Counted from the stretch's first letter, positions 44,033 through 53,327 are shown. The stretch: 64,000 bases of DNA from Flavobacterium ginsenosidimutans (GCF_003254625.1 NZ_QJRJ01000082.1:558001-622000); one strand, 5' to 3'. Notes: generated by a model not told the origin, from the sequence alone. Numbers and translations are program-made.

Positions 44033-46171
44033 TTAATTATGAACATTGGCATATAGTTTCTTATTCTTATTTGCTAAATCTTTAAACTGATATTCCTTTT
44101 CTTTCAATACATAAGAAGCTGACTGATAGTATGAAATGGTTTCGTCAGCTAAATTTTTATTTTCAGCTTTCAGTGGAATTTCATCATAATGAATTTGATA
44201 TTCGGGAGAAATTCCAGATTTTTCATTAAGTTTTAACTGAAACTGTTTTATCTGCTGTTTTGGAGAAAGAATCGTTAAAACGTTGTCTTTTATTAAACCT
44301 AAATCCTGATAAGTTGCTATAAAAGCTCTAGGTTGATAATCTGATTTAAAGACATCACAACCAAAGAATTTACTTTCGTAATCAAAATTAAGCAATCCAA
44401 ATAATGTTGGCATTACGTCAATTTGAGACATCAATTTATTAAATTTTTCAGGCTTCGCATTTGGAATATAAATTAAAGCCGGAATTCTATATTTGTCTAC
44501 AGGAAGCTCCGTTTTTCCTGCGCTCGAAGCACAATGATCTGCAATAATTACAAAAACGGTATTCTTGAACCAAGGCTGTTTTTCAGCTTGTTTAAAGAAT
44601 TGGCTTAAAGCGTAATCGGTATATTTTACACCTCCGTCACGAGATTTGATGTTTCCAGGAATATCAATTTTATTATTAGGATATGTAAAAGGTCTGTGAT
44701 TACTAACTGTCATTATATGGTTGAAGAAAGGCTTGTTTTGCTTTGCTTCAACATTCATGATTTTGATCGCTTTATTGTACATATCTTCGTCACAAACTCC
44801 CCAGACATTAGAAAAAGTCACTTCGTTTTCAGTAAAATTCGATTTGTCAATAATTTGATATCCATTTCCAGAATAAAAATCTTGCATATTATCAAAAAAA
44901 GCATCGCCGCCGTACATGAATTTTACATTGTAACCTTTTTGAAGAAAAACAGATCCAGTCGAAAATTTATTTTTGTTATCCTCTCTTTTCACAACACTTT
45001 CACCAGCAGTAGGCGGAAGGCATAAAGTAACCGCTTCTAGACCGCGTACAGTTCTGTTTCCAGCGGCATATACATTTGTAAACAGTAAGCTTTTTTGAGC
45101 AAGGCTATCTAAGAAAGGAGTAATATTTTGTTTGTTTCCGTACATTTTCATGAAATCAGCACTTAAACTTTCAATCGTAATTAAAACCACATTTTTGCGT
45201 TGTTCGAGCGAATCTTCTTTTATTTCGCGCAAAGTGTTTTTTCCTGAAATAGTTGGAATTTCTTGTTTTAATATCGCAAAGGCTTTTTCGTTTGGAATCG
45301 TTTTGTAGAATTTAAAATAATCCAATTTGTTGTTCTGAAAAGCCAAATAGAACTTGTAAATTCCATTCGATTGTAATTCATTCACAAATACGTTTTTAGA
45401 GTTTTCCGTTTTAGCTAAACTCGGAACAGCCAATAAAGAAAAAACAAATAAAACGGCGTAAACGGCTGTAATTTTTAATTTTTCATTGAAACTAGGAATT
45501 TCGTCAATATAGTTTCTTGATTTTTTTATAATGAAAAACGTAATAATTCCAGTGATAATAAACAAGGCAGAGAAAATTGGAACTACAGGATAAGATTGCA
45601 TGATGTTTCCAATTACTTCGTTAGTATAAATCAGATAGTTTACAGCAATGAAATTGTATTTTACACCAAATTCATTCCAAAAGAAAAATTCGCTTATTCC
45701 ATTTTGAAGAATTAATAAAACGTATAAAAAGATCACAAATGCAAAAAGCCAAAATCTAATTTTATCTCTTTGTTTTGGCAAGAAAAGAAAAAGTGAAAAT
45801 AAAAGTGTTTTTATAGAAACAAAAATCAAAATGATTCTTGGTAAAGCGCCACCGTATTCATCAAAAATGCTTTTTCCAGAAGCCGTATAAATTAAAAGCG
45901 CTACAAAACCTCCAAGAATAATGTATCCGTAAGGTTTGTTGTATTTAGAATTTGAAATAAAAATAAGATAAAGCCACAGGAAGCCCGAAGCTAAAATAAA
46001 AACAAAAAAGTCTGAAACTAAACCTAATGAAAAGATTTTCAGGCTTTCAGTAAATGTAAACGAACTTTGTGTAATTGGATGAAATAGTAAAACTATTCTA
46101 AGTATGAAACTCACAATAAAATAGAATACTGTAAGATTGTAAAAAGGTGAAAGTTTTTTATAAAAATCCAT
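44033..46171 (-). CDS. LTA synthase family sulfatase-fold protein
   Basis: The 712-residue protein has five N-terminal membrane segments (residues about 10-215) and a periplasmic sulfatase-like domain from about residue 295: VVLITIESLSADFMKMYG with the first metal-binding Glu, AAGNRTVRGLEAVTL with the nucleophile Thr, and FVIIADHCASSAGK. This is the family of LtaS and related phosphoglycerol or phosphoethanolamine transferases. Bacteroidota lack lipoteichoic acid, so it likely modifies lipid A, a glycan or a lipid with a phosphate-linked head group. Confidence 0.88.
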   Translation of the reverse strand: MDFYKKLSPFYNLTVFYFIVSFILRIVLLFHPITQSSFTFTESLKIFSLGLVSDFFVFILASGFLWLYLIFISNSKYNKPYGYIILGGFVALLIYTASGKSIFDEYGGALPRIILIFVSIKTLLFSLFLFLPKQRDKIRFWLFAFVIFLYVLLILQNGISEFFFWNEFGVKYNFIAVNYLIYTNEVIGNIMQSYPVVPIFSALFIITGIITFFIIKKSRNYIDEIPSFNEKLKITAVYAVLFVFSLLAVPSLAKTENSKNVFVNELQSNGIYKFYLAFQNNKLDYFKFYKTIPNEKAFAILKQEIPTISGKNTLREIKEDSLEQRKNVVLITIESLSADFMKMYGNKQNITPFLDSLAQKSLLFTNVYAAGNRTVRGLEAVTLCLPPTAGESVVKREDNKNKFSTGSVFLQKGYNVKFMYGGDAFFDNMQDFYSGNGYQIIDKSNFTENEVTFSNVWGVCDEDMYNKAIKIMNVEAKQNKPFFNHIMTVSNHRPFTYPNNKIDIPGNIKSRDGGVKYTDYALSQFFKQAEKQPWFKNTVFVIIADHCASSAGKTELPVDKYRIPALIYIPNAKPEKFNKLMSQIDVMPTLFGLLNFDYESKFFGCDVFKSDYQPRAFIATYQDLGLIKDNVLTILSPKQQIKQFQLKLNEKSGISPEYQIHYDEIPLKAENKNLADETISYYQSASYVLKEKEYQFKDLANKNKKLYANVHN

Positions 46172-46187
46172 ATGTTTTATTTTTTTA

Positions 46188-46195
46188 CAAAATTA
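46188..46195 (-). promoter_or_regulatory. -7 box upstream of the LTA synthase-like gene
   Basis: On the minus strand this reads TAATTTTG (TAnnTTTG), 16 bases before the start at 46171. Confidence 0.4.
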
Positions 46196-46322
46196 CTTTC
46201 GAATGATTAACGCTAGATTAAGTTCAACTTTTACCTTACTTAACATTAACTTAATGTTTGCTTAAGATGCTGATTATCTTTATTTCTTGATATTTAGGTC
46301 TATTTCTGAGAGTGAAATTCTC

Positions 46323-46330
46323 TATCTTTG
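46323..46330 (+). promoter_or_regulatory. -7 box upstream of the response regulator gene
   Basis: TATCTTTG matches TAnnTTTG, 40 bases before the start at 46371. The spacer upstream also has TTAAC/TTAAG repeats (46225-46265: CTTACTTAACATTAACTTAATG) that could be an operator for the OmpR-type regulator, spaced about 11 bases apart. Confidence 0.45.
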
Positions 46331-46370
46331 AATTGTAAAATGGAATGCGAATCTTAATTAAATACGATAA

Positions 46371-47033
46371 ATGCATATTTTAATAGTAGAAGACGAATTA
46401 GGAATTGTCCAGTTTCTAAAACAAGGTTTACAAGAAGAAGGCTATCAAATAACTACTGCGAGTGACGGTTCTAAAGGTTTTGAACTGGTTCAAGAACAAA
46501 AGTTTGACCTGATTCTTTTAGATTGGATGCTGCCAAAAATCAACGGACTTGATCTGTGTAAAGCCATTAGAGTTAAAGACCAAACTACGCCAATTATTTT
46601 TTTAACAGCAAAAGATACCGTGCAGGAAACAATTGAAGGATTGAAAGCGGGCGCAAACGATTATATTAAAAAGCCTTTCAGTTTTGAGGAATTGGTTGAG
46701 CGTGTTAAGGTGCATTTTAGGAATAAAAATCAAACTGAGAGCTTGACGCTTGGAAACATTACAATGGATTTGTCTAAGCACATTGTTTTAAAAGGTGAGG
46801 AGGAAATTTCGTTAACGCAGCGAGAGTTTGAGTTATTAGCGTATTTGATTCAGAATAAAGGAAAAGTTTGTACTAGAAATCAGATTTTGAGAGATGTCTG
46901 GGAAATCAATTTTGAATATGATACAGGTGTTATAGATGTTTTTATGAATGCAATTCGTAAAAAGCTAAACCTGAAAATTGAAGAAGATTACATAAAAACC
47001 ATCCGCGGCATAGGTTATATTGCCAATGATTAA
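46371..47033 (+). CDS. OmpR/PhoB family response regulator
   Basis: The 220-residue protein has a receiver domain (VEDE at E7-D8, phospho-acceptor D51 in LLDWMLP, Thr in FLTAKD, KKPFSFEEL) and a C-terminal winged helix (LTQREFELLAYLIQNKGKVCTRNQIL, VDVFMNAIRKKL-like VIDVFMNAIRKKL, IRGIGYI). It is the partner of the histidine kinase that starts 3 bases after its stop. The resemblance to CusR/RprY-type regulators suggests control of an envelope or metal response; the regulon is unknown. Confidence 0.94.
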   Translation: MHILIVEDELGIVQFLKQGLQEEGYQITTASDGSKGFELVQEQKFDLILLDWMLPKINGLDLCKAIRVKDQTTPIIFLTAKDTVQETIEGLKAGANDYIKKPFSFEELVERVKVHFRNKNQTESLTLGNITMDLSKHIVLKGEEEISLTQREFELLAYLIQNKGKVCTRNQILRDVWEINFEYDTGVIDVFMNAIRKKLNLKIEEDYIKTIRGIGYIAND

Positions 47034-47036
47034 CAC

Positions 47037-48437
47037 ATGACATCATTATCCTTTAGAAATAGAATTGCATTAAATTATATTGTAGGAACTGGACTATTGG
47101 TTTTAGCAGTCTTTTCGGCTATTTATTTTATTGTAAAACTGACGGTTTACAATCATATCGATGAAAATCTAAACATAGAAGTTCAGGATCATTTAAAAGA
47201 ACTAAAAATTGAAAATGGTGTTGTGATTTTTATGGATGCTGAAGAATGGGAGGAAAGAGAACACAATTCTGTTGACGTAAATCCAGTTTTTGTTCAGTTT
47301 TTAGATTTGAACAAGAAAATCATTGAAAAGTCTCCTAATTTAAAGAATGAAAAGCTCGTTTTTCATGACAATAAAGATCATTTTGAGCTTTATGATACCA
47401 AATTATTGGACAATAAAATTCGTCAAATTCAAGTTCCGCTACATATAAAATCAAGAAAAATAGGGTATTTAATTATTGCCATGTCATTGTCTGATTCTTC
47501 AAAGGTTTTGGATAATCTGATGGATACTTTGCTGATTACTTTTCCAATCATTCTGTTGATTTTGTTTTTTCTTGCGAGATTTTATGCTGGGCGAAGTATT
47601 AAACCGATAAATAACATTATTCAAACCTCTAAGATTATTACAAAAGACAATCTTAAAGCGCGAATTCCGTTGCCAAAAACAAGGGATGAATTGTTTACAC
47701 TTTCCAAAACAATCAACAATTTATTGAATCGAATTGAAGATGCAATTGAGCGTGAAAAACAGTTCACTTCTGATGCTTCGCATGAGTTAAGGACGCCACT
47801 TACTGTTATTAAAGGAACACTTGAAGTGCTTATCCGTAAACCTAGGGATAGCAAGGAATACGAAGAAAAAATCAATTATTGCATTAATGAGGTTGACCAC
47901 TTAAATTCTCTCGTAGATCAGTTGCTTATGATGGCTAGATTTGAGAATCAAAAACAGAATATTCTTAAAGAAAATGTTTATCTAAATGCAGTAATTTTAG
48001 ATGTCCTCAAATTAAATATAGAGAAAATTAAATCAGAAAGAATTAATGTGATTTTGGATGCTTCAGAGGAGTTTTATATTTATTCAGATAATTATTTGGC
48101 GGTAACGATTCTTCGAAATATAATTTCAAATGCTATAAAATACTCAAAACCTGACAGTGAGGTTAAAATTTCATTATCGAGAGAAAATCATAAAATAAAC
48201 TGTATTATTTCAGATCAAGGAATCGGAATTGCGAAGAAAGATTTAGAGTCTATTTTGAATCCGTTTTTTAGATCAGATTCGTTAAATCATTCTGAAATTA
48301 AAGGAACTGGACTTGGTTTATTTATTGTAAAAAGAATGACAGATTTGCTTCAGATTAAATTTAAAATTGAAAGCGAAATCGGAAAAGGAACTAGAGTATT
48401 GCTAGTTTTTGAAGAATATAATAATTCGTTAAAGTAA
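47037..48437 (+). CDS. Sensor histidine kinase
   Basis: The 466-residue protein has two membrane segments (about residues 13-33 and 165-183) flanking a 130-residue periplasmic sensor, a HAMP linker (RSIKPINNIIQTSKIITKDN), the HisKA box FTSDASHELRTPLTV with His249, and HATPase motifs NIISNAIKYS, DQGIGIAKKD and KGTGLGLFIV. It phosphorylates the regulator encoded just upstream. The signal is unknown. Confidence 0.94.
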   Translation: MTSLSFRNRIALNYIVGTGLLVLAVFSAIYFIVKLTVYNHIDENLNIEVQDHLKELKIENGVVIFMDAEEWEEREHNSVDVNPVFVQFLDLNKKIIEKSPNLKNEKLVFHDNKDHFELYDTKLLDNKIRQIQVPLHIKSRKIGYLIIAMSLSDSSKVLDNLMDTLLITFPIILLILFFLARFYAGRSIKPINNIIQTSKIITKDNLKARIPLPKTRDELFTLSKTINNLLNRIEDAIEREKQFTSDASHELRTPLTVIKGTLEVLIRKPRDSKEYEEKINYCINEVDHLNSLVDQLLMMARFENQKQNILKENVYLNAVILDVLKLNIEKIKSERINVILDASEEFYIYSDNYLAVTILRNIISNAIKYSKPDSEVKISLSRENHKINCIISDQGIGIAKKDLESILNPFFRSDSLNHSEIKGTGLGLFIVKRMTDLLQIKFKIESEIGKGTRVLLVFEEYNNSLK

Positions 48438-48510
48438 TTCTAAAATCATTAAGCAAAATGCTGTTGAAAGCGTTTTTTAACAATAAACTACCGTTAAGTT
48501 AAAATAAAAA

Positions 48511-48542
48511 TTGCTTTTTAATTATTTTATCTAGTATATTTG
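48511..48542 (+). promoter_or_regulatory. Promoter of the histidine operon
   Basis: TTG (48511-48513), 21 bases, then TATATTTG (48535-48542). Transcription would start near 48549, about 30 bases before the leader peptide start. Confidence 0.7.
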
Positions 48543-48577
48543 CAACCGAATCAAAGAAGTAAACAACAAAACAAATC

Positions 48578-48637
48578 ATGATTTCAATTCAATTACATCA
48601 TCATCATTTACATTATTGCTCTCAAGCGATGTGTTAA
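48578..48637 (+). CDS. hisL: Histidine operon leader peptide
   Basis: A 19-codon ORF, MISIQLHHHHLHYCSQAMC, has five His codons in a run of six (four consecutive CAT, TTA, CAT). It starts behind an A-rich tract as real genes here do, lies between the his promoter and an intrinsic terminator, and has no other plausible role. Stalling at the CAT codons when His-tRNA is scarce would allow the antiterminator described in the findings. It is too short for ordinary gene finders. The gene symbol is by analogy with enterobacterial hisL; sequence homology is not implied. Confidence 0.88.
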   Translation: MISIQLHHHHLHYCSQAMC

Positions 48638-48664
48638 TGGTATGCATGTAAATCATCATATTTT

Positions 48665-48697
48665 AAAACCCGTTTGAGTACATCAAACGGGTTTTTT
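48665..48697 (+). terminator. Attenuator terminator of the his operon
   Basis: AAAACCCGTTTGA and TCAAACGGGTTTT form a 13-bp stem with a 5-base loop (GTACA) and end in six Ts. It lies 27 bases after the leader stop and 52 bases before hisG. Its left arm (CGTTTGAG, 48671-48678) can instead pair with CTCAAGCG in the leader (48621-48628). Confidence 0.92.
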
Positions 48698-48749
48698 AAT
48701 TCTAACTCTCTTTGTACTCAAACTATTAATCCAAACAAACAACTAAAAA

Positions 48750-49607
48750 ATGAGTACTTTAAAAATTGCAATTCAAAAATCTGGTCGTTTAAACGAAGAC
48801 AGTATCCAAATTCTAAAAGACTGCGGTATTTCAATCAACAACGGAATCGATCAATTAAAAGCAGAAGCTTCAAATTTTCCTCTTGAAGTTTTATATCTGA
48901 GAAATTCTGATATTCCGCAATATTTAATTGATGGAGTTGTAGATTTAGCAATCGTTGGTGACAATCTTTTGGTAGAAAAAGGAAAAGGAATTGAAGTAGT
49001 TCAGAAATTGGGATTCTCAAAATGCAAAGTTTCTGTAGCTGTTCCAAAAACTTTTGAATACAATTCAGTTCAAGATTTAGCCAATCTTCGTGTTGCGACT
49101 TCATATCCAAACACTGTTAACGAATATTTCAGTAAATTTGGTCTAACTGTCGACATTCACCAAATTTCTGGTTCTGTTGAAATTGCCCCAAATATTGGTC
49201 TTGCAGATGCAATTGTAGATATTGTTTCAAGTGGAAGCACTTTATTCAAAAACAACTTAAAAGAGGTTGAAGTTATTTTGAAAAGTGAAGCAGTTTTAGC
49301 AGTTTCTCCAAAAGTTTCTCCAGAAATCCAAAAACACATTGATACGTTAAAATTCAGAATTCAAGCGGTTTTAAGAGCTAGAAATTCAAAATATATCCTA
49401 ATGAACGTTCCAAACGATAAAATCGATGCTGTTGGAAAAATTCTTCCAGTTTTGAGAAGTTTAACGGTTCTTCCGTTAGCGCAAGAAGGTTGGAGCAGTG
49501 TTCACTCTGTAATCGATAAAGATACTTTTTGGGACGTAATCGACCAGTTAAAAGAAGTAGGAGCGGAGGGAATTCTGGTTTGCCCAATTGAGAAAATGGT
49601 TCTGTAG
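48750..49607 (+). CDS. hisG: ATP phosphoribosyltransferase, long form
   Basis: The 285-residue enzyme has the HisG pattern: LKIAIQKSGRLNEDSIQIL, VDLAIVGDNLLVEKG, LRVATSYPNTVNEYF and the PRPP loop ADAIVDIVSSGSTLFKNNL. The C-terminal 75 residues (ILMNVPNDKIDAVGKILPVLRSLTV) are the ACT-like regulatory domain of the long, hexameric form, which is inhibited by histidine. It catalyses the first step of histidine synthesis, so both the attenuator and feedback would act at this point. No HisZ is needed. Confidence 0.96.
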   Translation: MSTLKIAIQKSGRLNEDSIQILKDCGISINNGIDQLKAEASNFPLEVLYLRNSDIPQYLIDGVVDLAIVGDNLLVEKGKGIEVVQKLGFSKCKVSVAVPKTFEYNSVQDLANLRVATSYPNTVNEYFSKFGLTVDIHQISGSVEIAPNIGLADAIVDIVSSGSTLFKNNLKEVEVILKSEAVLAVSPKVSPEIQKHIDTLKFRIQAVLRARNSKYILMNVPNDKIDAVGKILPVLRSLTVLPLAQEGWSSVHSVIDKDTFWDVIDQLKEVGAEGILVCPIEKMVL

Positions 49608-49735
49608 GGCTTCGCCCGCTTTAGGCAGTAGGCTTTAAGCTTTAGGCTTTAGAAAAGTTTGCTCCCTAAGAAAAAAAATAAACACAACGTTAATAAAGCC
49701 TAAAGCCTACAGCTTAAAGCTTAAAGCTTAAGAAA
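49608..49735. repeat. hisG-hisD spacer with GGCTTTA/TAAAGCC word repeats
   Basis: The left side has AGTAGGCTTTAAGCTTTAGG (49627-49646) and the right side has TAAAGCCTAAAGCCTACAGC (49697-49716) with more AGCTTAAAGC units, so the transcript can form a long imperfect hairpin. No ORF is present in the 128 bases. Confidence 0.75.
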
Positions 49736-51019
49736 ATGAATAAAATAGACAATCCAAAACCAGAGATCTGGTCAGAAATACTAAAAAGACCAACTCAAAC
49801 TGTTGACGATATCGAAGTTACGGTAAAAGAAATCTTCAAGGAAGTTCAAAGAAAAGGAGATGAAGCTGTAGCTAAATATACTTCGATTTTTGACGGAATT
49901 TCTTTAGATAATTATGAAGTTTCTCAAGAAGAAATTAATGAAGCGATTAGCTTGATTCCTAATGAATTAAAAGAAGCTATTGAATTAGCAAAAAACAATA
50001 TTTATAAATTCCACAACGCTCAAAAAACTGATAGAGTGGAAGTTGAAACAATTGAAGGAGTAAATTGCTGGCAGGAAAAAAGACCAATTCAGAAAATTGG
50101 ATTATACATTCCAGGAGGAACAGCTCCCTTATTTTCTACTGTTTTAATGTTGGCAGTTCCAGCTGAAATTGCAGGCAGTAAAGAAGTCGTATTGTGTTCT
50201 CCGCCAGATAAAAAAGGAAAAATTAATCCAGCAATTTTATATGCGGCAAATTTATGCGGTGTAACTAAAATTTTAAAAGTTGGCGGAATTCAGGCGATTG
50301 CCGGAATGACTTTCGGAACGCAATCCATTCCTAAAGTGTATAAAATTTTCGGACCTGGAAATCAGTTTGTAACAGTAGCAAAACAATTGGCAACGCAATT
50401 TGGAGTTGCAATCGATATGCCTGCAGGACCTTCAGAATTATTAATTGTGGCTGATGACACAGCGGTTCCTGCTTTTGTTGCTTCAGATTTATTATCTCAG
50501 GCAGAACATGGAACAGATAGTCAGGTGATTTTAGTTTCGACTTCAAGAAAACTAATTGATGAAGTTGAAAAAGAAGTTCAATCACAACTAGAAGTGCTAC
50601 CAAGAAAAGCAATCGCAGAGAAAGCAATCGAAAACTCAAAATTGATTTATGTAGAAAACGATCAAATTGCTTTAGATTTAATCAATGAATATGGGCCAGA
50701 ACACTTTATAATCTGTTCAGAATATGATGATTTCTACTGTAACGGAATTGTAAATGCTGGTTCTGTTTTCATCGGAAATTATACGCCAGAAAGTGCTGGA
50801 GATTACGCTTCAGGAACAAATCATACATTGCCAACAAATGGTTATGCTAAAAATTATAGTGGTGTAAATCTGGATAGTTTTATGAAATCGATGACATTTC
50901 AAAAAATTACCAAAACTGGAATTTTGAATATAGGAAGCGCTATTGAAAAAATGGCTGAAGCTGAAGGTTTACAAGCTCACAAAAATGCTGTAACACTTCG
51001 ATTAAAAGACTTAGAATAA
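49736..51019 (+). CDS. hisD: Histidinol dehydrogenase
   Basis: The 427-residue enzyme has IGLYIPGGTAPLFSTVLMLAVPA, FGPGNQFVTVAKQL, IDMPAGPSELLIVAD and SDLLSQAEHGTDSQ with zinc ligands Gln and His, then NAGSVFIGNYTPESAGDYASGTNH-type sequence near residue 345. It performs the last two oxidation steps from histidinol to histidine with NAD. Length and order are canonical. Confidence 0.96.
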   Translation: MNKIDNPKPEIWSEILKRPTQTVDDIEVTVKEIFKEVQRKGDEAVAKYTSIFDGISLDNYEVSQEEINEAISLIPNELKEAIELAKNNIYKFHNAQKTDRVEVETIEGVNCWQEKRPIQKIGLYIPGGTAPLFSTVLMLAVPAEIAGSKEVVLCSPPDKKGKINPAILYAANLCGVTKILKVGGIQAIAGMTFGTQSIPKVYKIFGPGNQFVTVAKQLATQFGVAIDMPAGPSELLIVADDTAVPAFVASDLLSQAEHGTDSQVILVSTSRKLIDEVEKEVQSQLEVLPRKAIAEKAIENSKLIYVENDQIALDLINEYGPEHFIICSEYDDFYCNGIVNAGSVFIGNYTPESAGDYASGTNHTLPTNGYAKNYSGVNLDSFMKSMTFQKITKTGILNIGSAIEKMAEAEGLQAHKNAVTLRLKDLE

Positions 51020-51031
51020 ATAAATAAAACA

Positions 51032-52081
51032 ATGAGTACCTTCGATATAAATACTATAACACGTGTAAACGTGAAATCTTTAAAACCGTATTCTTCTGCA
51101 AGAGATGAGTTTGAAGATTTCGATACAGCCGATATGATTTTTCTGGATGCCAATGAAAATCCGTTTCAAAATGGAGTAAATCGTTATCCTGATCCGCAAC
51201 AGAATTCGGTTAAAGCTATTTTGGCTAAGAATAATTTAGTAAAACAAAATCAGATTTTGCTAGGAAACGGAAGTGATGAAGTTTTAGATTTACTTTTCAG
51301 AGCTTTCTGCGAACCTAATAAAGACAATATTATTTCGTTGTCACCAACATACGGAATGTATGGCGTTTTAGCGAATATTAATGCTGTTGAAAACAGAGAA
51401 ATTCTCCTATCGACAGATTTTCAGCCACAAGTTGAAAAGATTCTAGAAGCGGTTGACGAGAATACAAAAATCATCTTTTTATGTTCACCAAATAATCCGA
51501 CAGGAAATTCCTTTTCAGACGAAAGTGTGGTGAAACTGCTTCAAAATTTCAATGGCTTAGTGGTAATTGATGAAGCTTATATTGACTTTTCAGATAAAGA
51601 AAGCTGGCTGACAGAAATTGATGAATATCCAAATTTAGTCATTACACAAACACTTTCTAAAGCTTATGGTTTGGCTGGAATTCGTTTAGGAATTTGTTAT
51701 GGTTCTGAAGCTGTAATTTCGATTTTAAATAAAATCAAACCGCCTTATAACGTAAACGAATTGACTCAACAACGAGCTATAGAACGTTTGAAAGATTCTG
51801 ATAAAATAAAACAAGAAATAGCTTCTATTATTGAGCAGAGAGAAGAGTTGCTTAAAGTTTTACTTGAAGTAAGTTTTGTGGAAAAAGTATATCCAACAGA
51901 AGCTAATTTTATTTTGGCAAAAGTAGATGATGCTAACAAAAGATACGATCAGTTAATTGAAAAAGGAATCGTTATCAGAAACAGAACAACACAGCCTTTA
52001 TGCGAAAATTGTCTTCGTTTTACAATTGGAACAAAAGAAGAAAATGCAGTTGTAATTAGAGAATTGAAACGATTAAGTTAG
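51032..52081 (+). CDS. hisC: Histidinol-phosphate aminotransferase
   Basis: The 349-residue class I/II PLP enzyme has FLDANENPF, RYPDPQQNSVKAIL, LGNGSDEVLDLLFRAF, FLCSPNNPTGN, VIDEAYIDFS and the Schiff-base lysine in TLSKAYGLAGIRLG. It transaminates imidazole acetol phosphate. It starts 12 bases after hisD. Confidence 0.95.
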   Translation: MSTFDINTITRVNVKSLKPYSSARDEFEDFDTADMIFLDANENPFQNGVNRYPDPQQNSVKAILAKNNLVKQNQILLGNGSDEVLDLLFRAFCEPNKDNIISLSPTYGMYGVLANINAVENREILLSTDFQPQVEKILEAVDENTKIIFLCSPNNPTGNSFSDESVVKLLQNFNGLVVIDEAYIDFSDKESWLTEIDEYPNLVITQTLSKAYGLAGIRLGICYGSEAVISILNKIKPPYNVNELTQQRAIERLKDSDKIKQEIASIIEQREELLKVLLEVSFVEKVYPTEANFILAKVDDANKRYDQLIEKGIVIRNRTTQPLCENCLRFTIGTKEENAVVIRELKRLS

Positions 52082-52190
52082 GAATTTATTTAACCGCAAA
52101 GTTCGCAAAGAATTACGCAAAGAACACAAAGTCATTTTGCCATCGAGATTTAATATAATTCGTGAATTCGTGGCGGAAAAAAAATAAAAT
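52082..52190. repeat. hisC-hisB spacer with CGCAAAG words
   Basis: ACCGCAAAGTTCGCAAAG (52093-52110) is followed by two further CGCAAAG/ACAAAG units and by ATTCGTGAATTCGTGGC (52159-52175). These are direct word repeats and do not code. Confidence 0.65.
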
Positions 52191-53327
52191 ATGAAAAAAG
52201 TACTTTTTATCGATCGCGATGGAACGATCGTTTTAGAACCTGAAAATTTACAATTAGACAGCTTAGATAAACTGGAATTTTATCCAAAAGCGTTTCAGTA
52301 TCTGGCTAAAATTGCTAGTGAATTAGATTACGAACTAGCAATGGTAACCAATCAAGACGGCTTAGGAACAGATAGTTTTCCAGAAGATACGTTTTGGCCA
52401 ACGCAGAATTTTATTCTAAAAGCATTTGAAAATGAAGGAGTTGTTTTTGATGAAATTTTTGTAGATAGATCTTTTCCAGAAGAAAATGCACCAACACGCA
52501 AACCAAGAACTGGAATGCTGACTAAATATTTAAATAATCCAGAATATGATTTGACTAATTCTTTTGTTTTGGGTGATCGTTTAACAGATGTTGAATTGGC
52601 TAAAAACCTTGGTGCAAAAGCCATTTTCATGAATGATACTGACGGAGCAGGAAGCAACGAAATTTCATCTAAACGTGAGGAATTAAACGAAACAATCGTT
52701 TTACAAACAATGGATTGGAAGAAAATCTATGAGTTTTTAAAGTTAGAGGCACGTTCAGCATCGATTACAAGAAAAACGAACGAAACAGATATTTATATCA
52801 ACTTAAACCTTGACGGAACAGGAAAAAGCAAAATCGACACTGGAATTGCGTTTTTTGATCACATGCTAGATCAAATCTCACGTCACGGTCAAATGGATTT
52901 GGAAATCACTGTAAAAGGTGATTTAGAAGTAGATGAGCACCATACAATCGAAGATACAGCAATTGCTCTTGGAGAAGTTTTCGCGAAAGCACTGGGAAAT
53001 AAATTAGGAATTGAGCGTTACGGATTCTGCCTTCCAATGGACGATTGTTTAGCGCAAGCAGCAATTGACTTCGGAGGAAGAAACTGGCTGATTTGGGAAA
53101 CGGAATTTAAACGTGAAATGGTGGGAAAAATGCCAACTGAAATGTTCTATCATTTCTTCAAATCATTTACAGACGGCGCAAAAGCCAACTTAAATATCAA
53201 AGCCGAAGGAATCAACGAACATCATAAAATTGAAGCCATTTTCAAAGCTTTCGCGAAAGCAATAAAAGTAGCCGTAAAAAGAGACACCGAAAAAATGATT
53301 TTGCCTTCGACAAAGGGAATGCTTTAA
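52191..53327 (+). CDS. hisB: Bifunctional histidinol-phosphatase / imidazoleglycerol-phosphate dehydratase
   Basis: The 378-residue fusion has an N-terminal HAD phosphatase (FIDRDGTIV with D8 and D10, TRKPRTGML-like PTRKPRTGML, FVLGDRLTDVELAKNLG) and a C-terminal IGPD domain from about residue 185 (FFDHMLDQISRHGQMDL, VDEHHTIEDTAIALGE, FFKSFTDGAKANLNI, EGINEHHKIEAIFKAFAKA) with two His-rich manganese sites. It catalyses steps 6 and 8. The fusion occurs in enterobacteria and Bacteroidota. Confidence 0.96.
   Translation: MKKVLFIDRDGTIVLEPENLQLDSLDKLEFYPKAFQYLAKIASELDYELAMVTNQDGLGTDSFPEDTFWPTQNFILKAFENEGVVFDEIFVDRSFPEENAPTRKPRTGMLTKYLNNPEYDLTNSFVLGDRLTDVELAKNLGAKAIFMNDTDGAGSNEISSKREELNETIVLQTMDWKKIYEFLKLEARSASITRKTNETDIYINLNLDGTGKSKIDTGIAFFDHMLDQISRHGQMDLEITVKGDLEVDEHHTIEDTAIALGEVFAKALGNKLGIERYGFCLPMDDCLAQAAIDFGGRNWLIWETEFKREMVGKMPTEMFYHFFKSFTDGAKANLNIKAEGINEHHKIEAIFKAFAKAIKVAVKRDTEKMILPSTKGML

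Noticed and set aside
48674..48886. 70-codon ORF overlapping the his terminator and hisG start
   Set aside because: It is out of frame with hisG, low in complexity, and crosses the attenuator terminator; a shadow.
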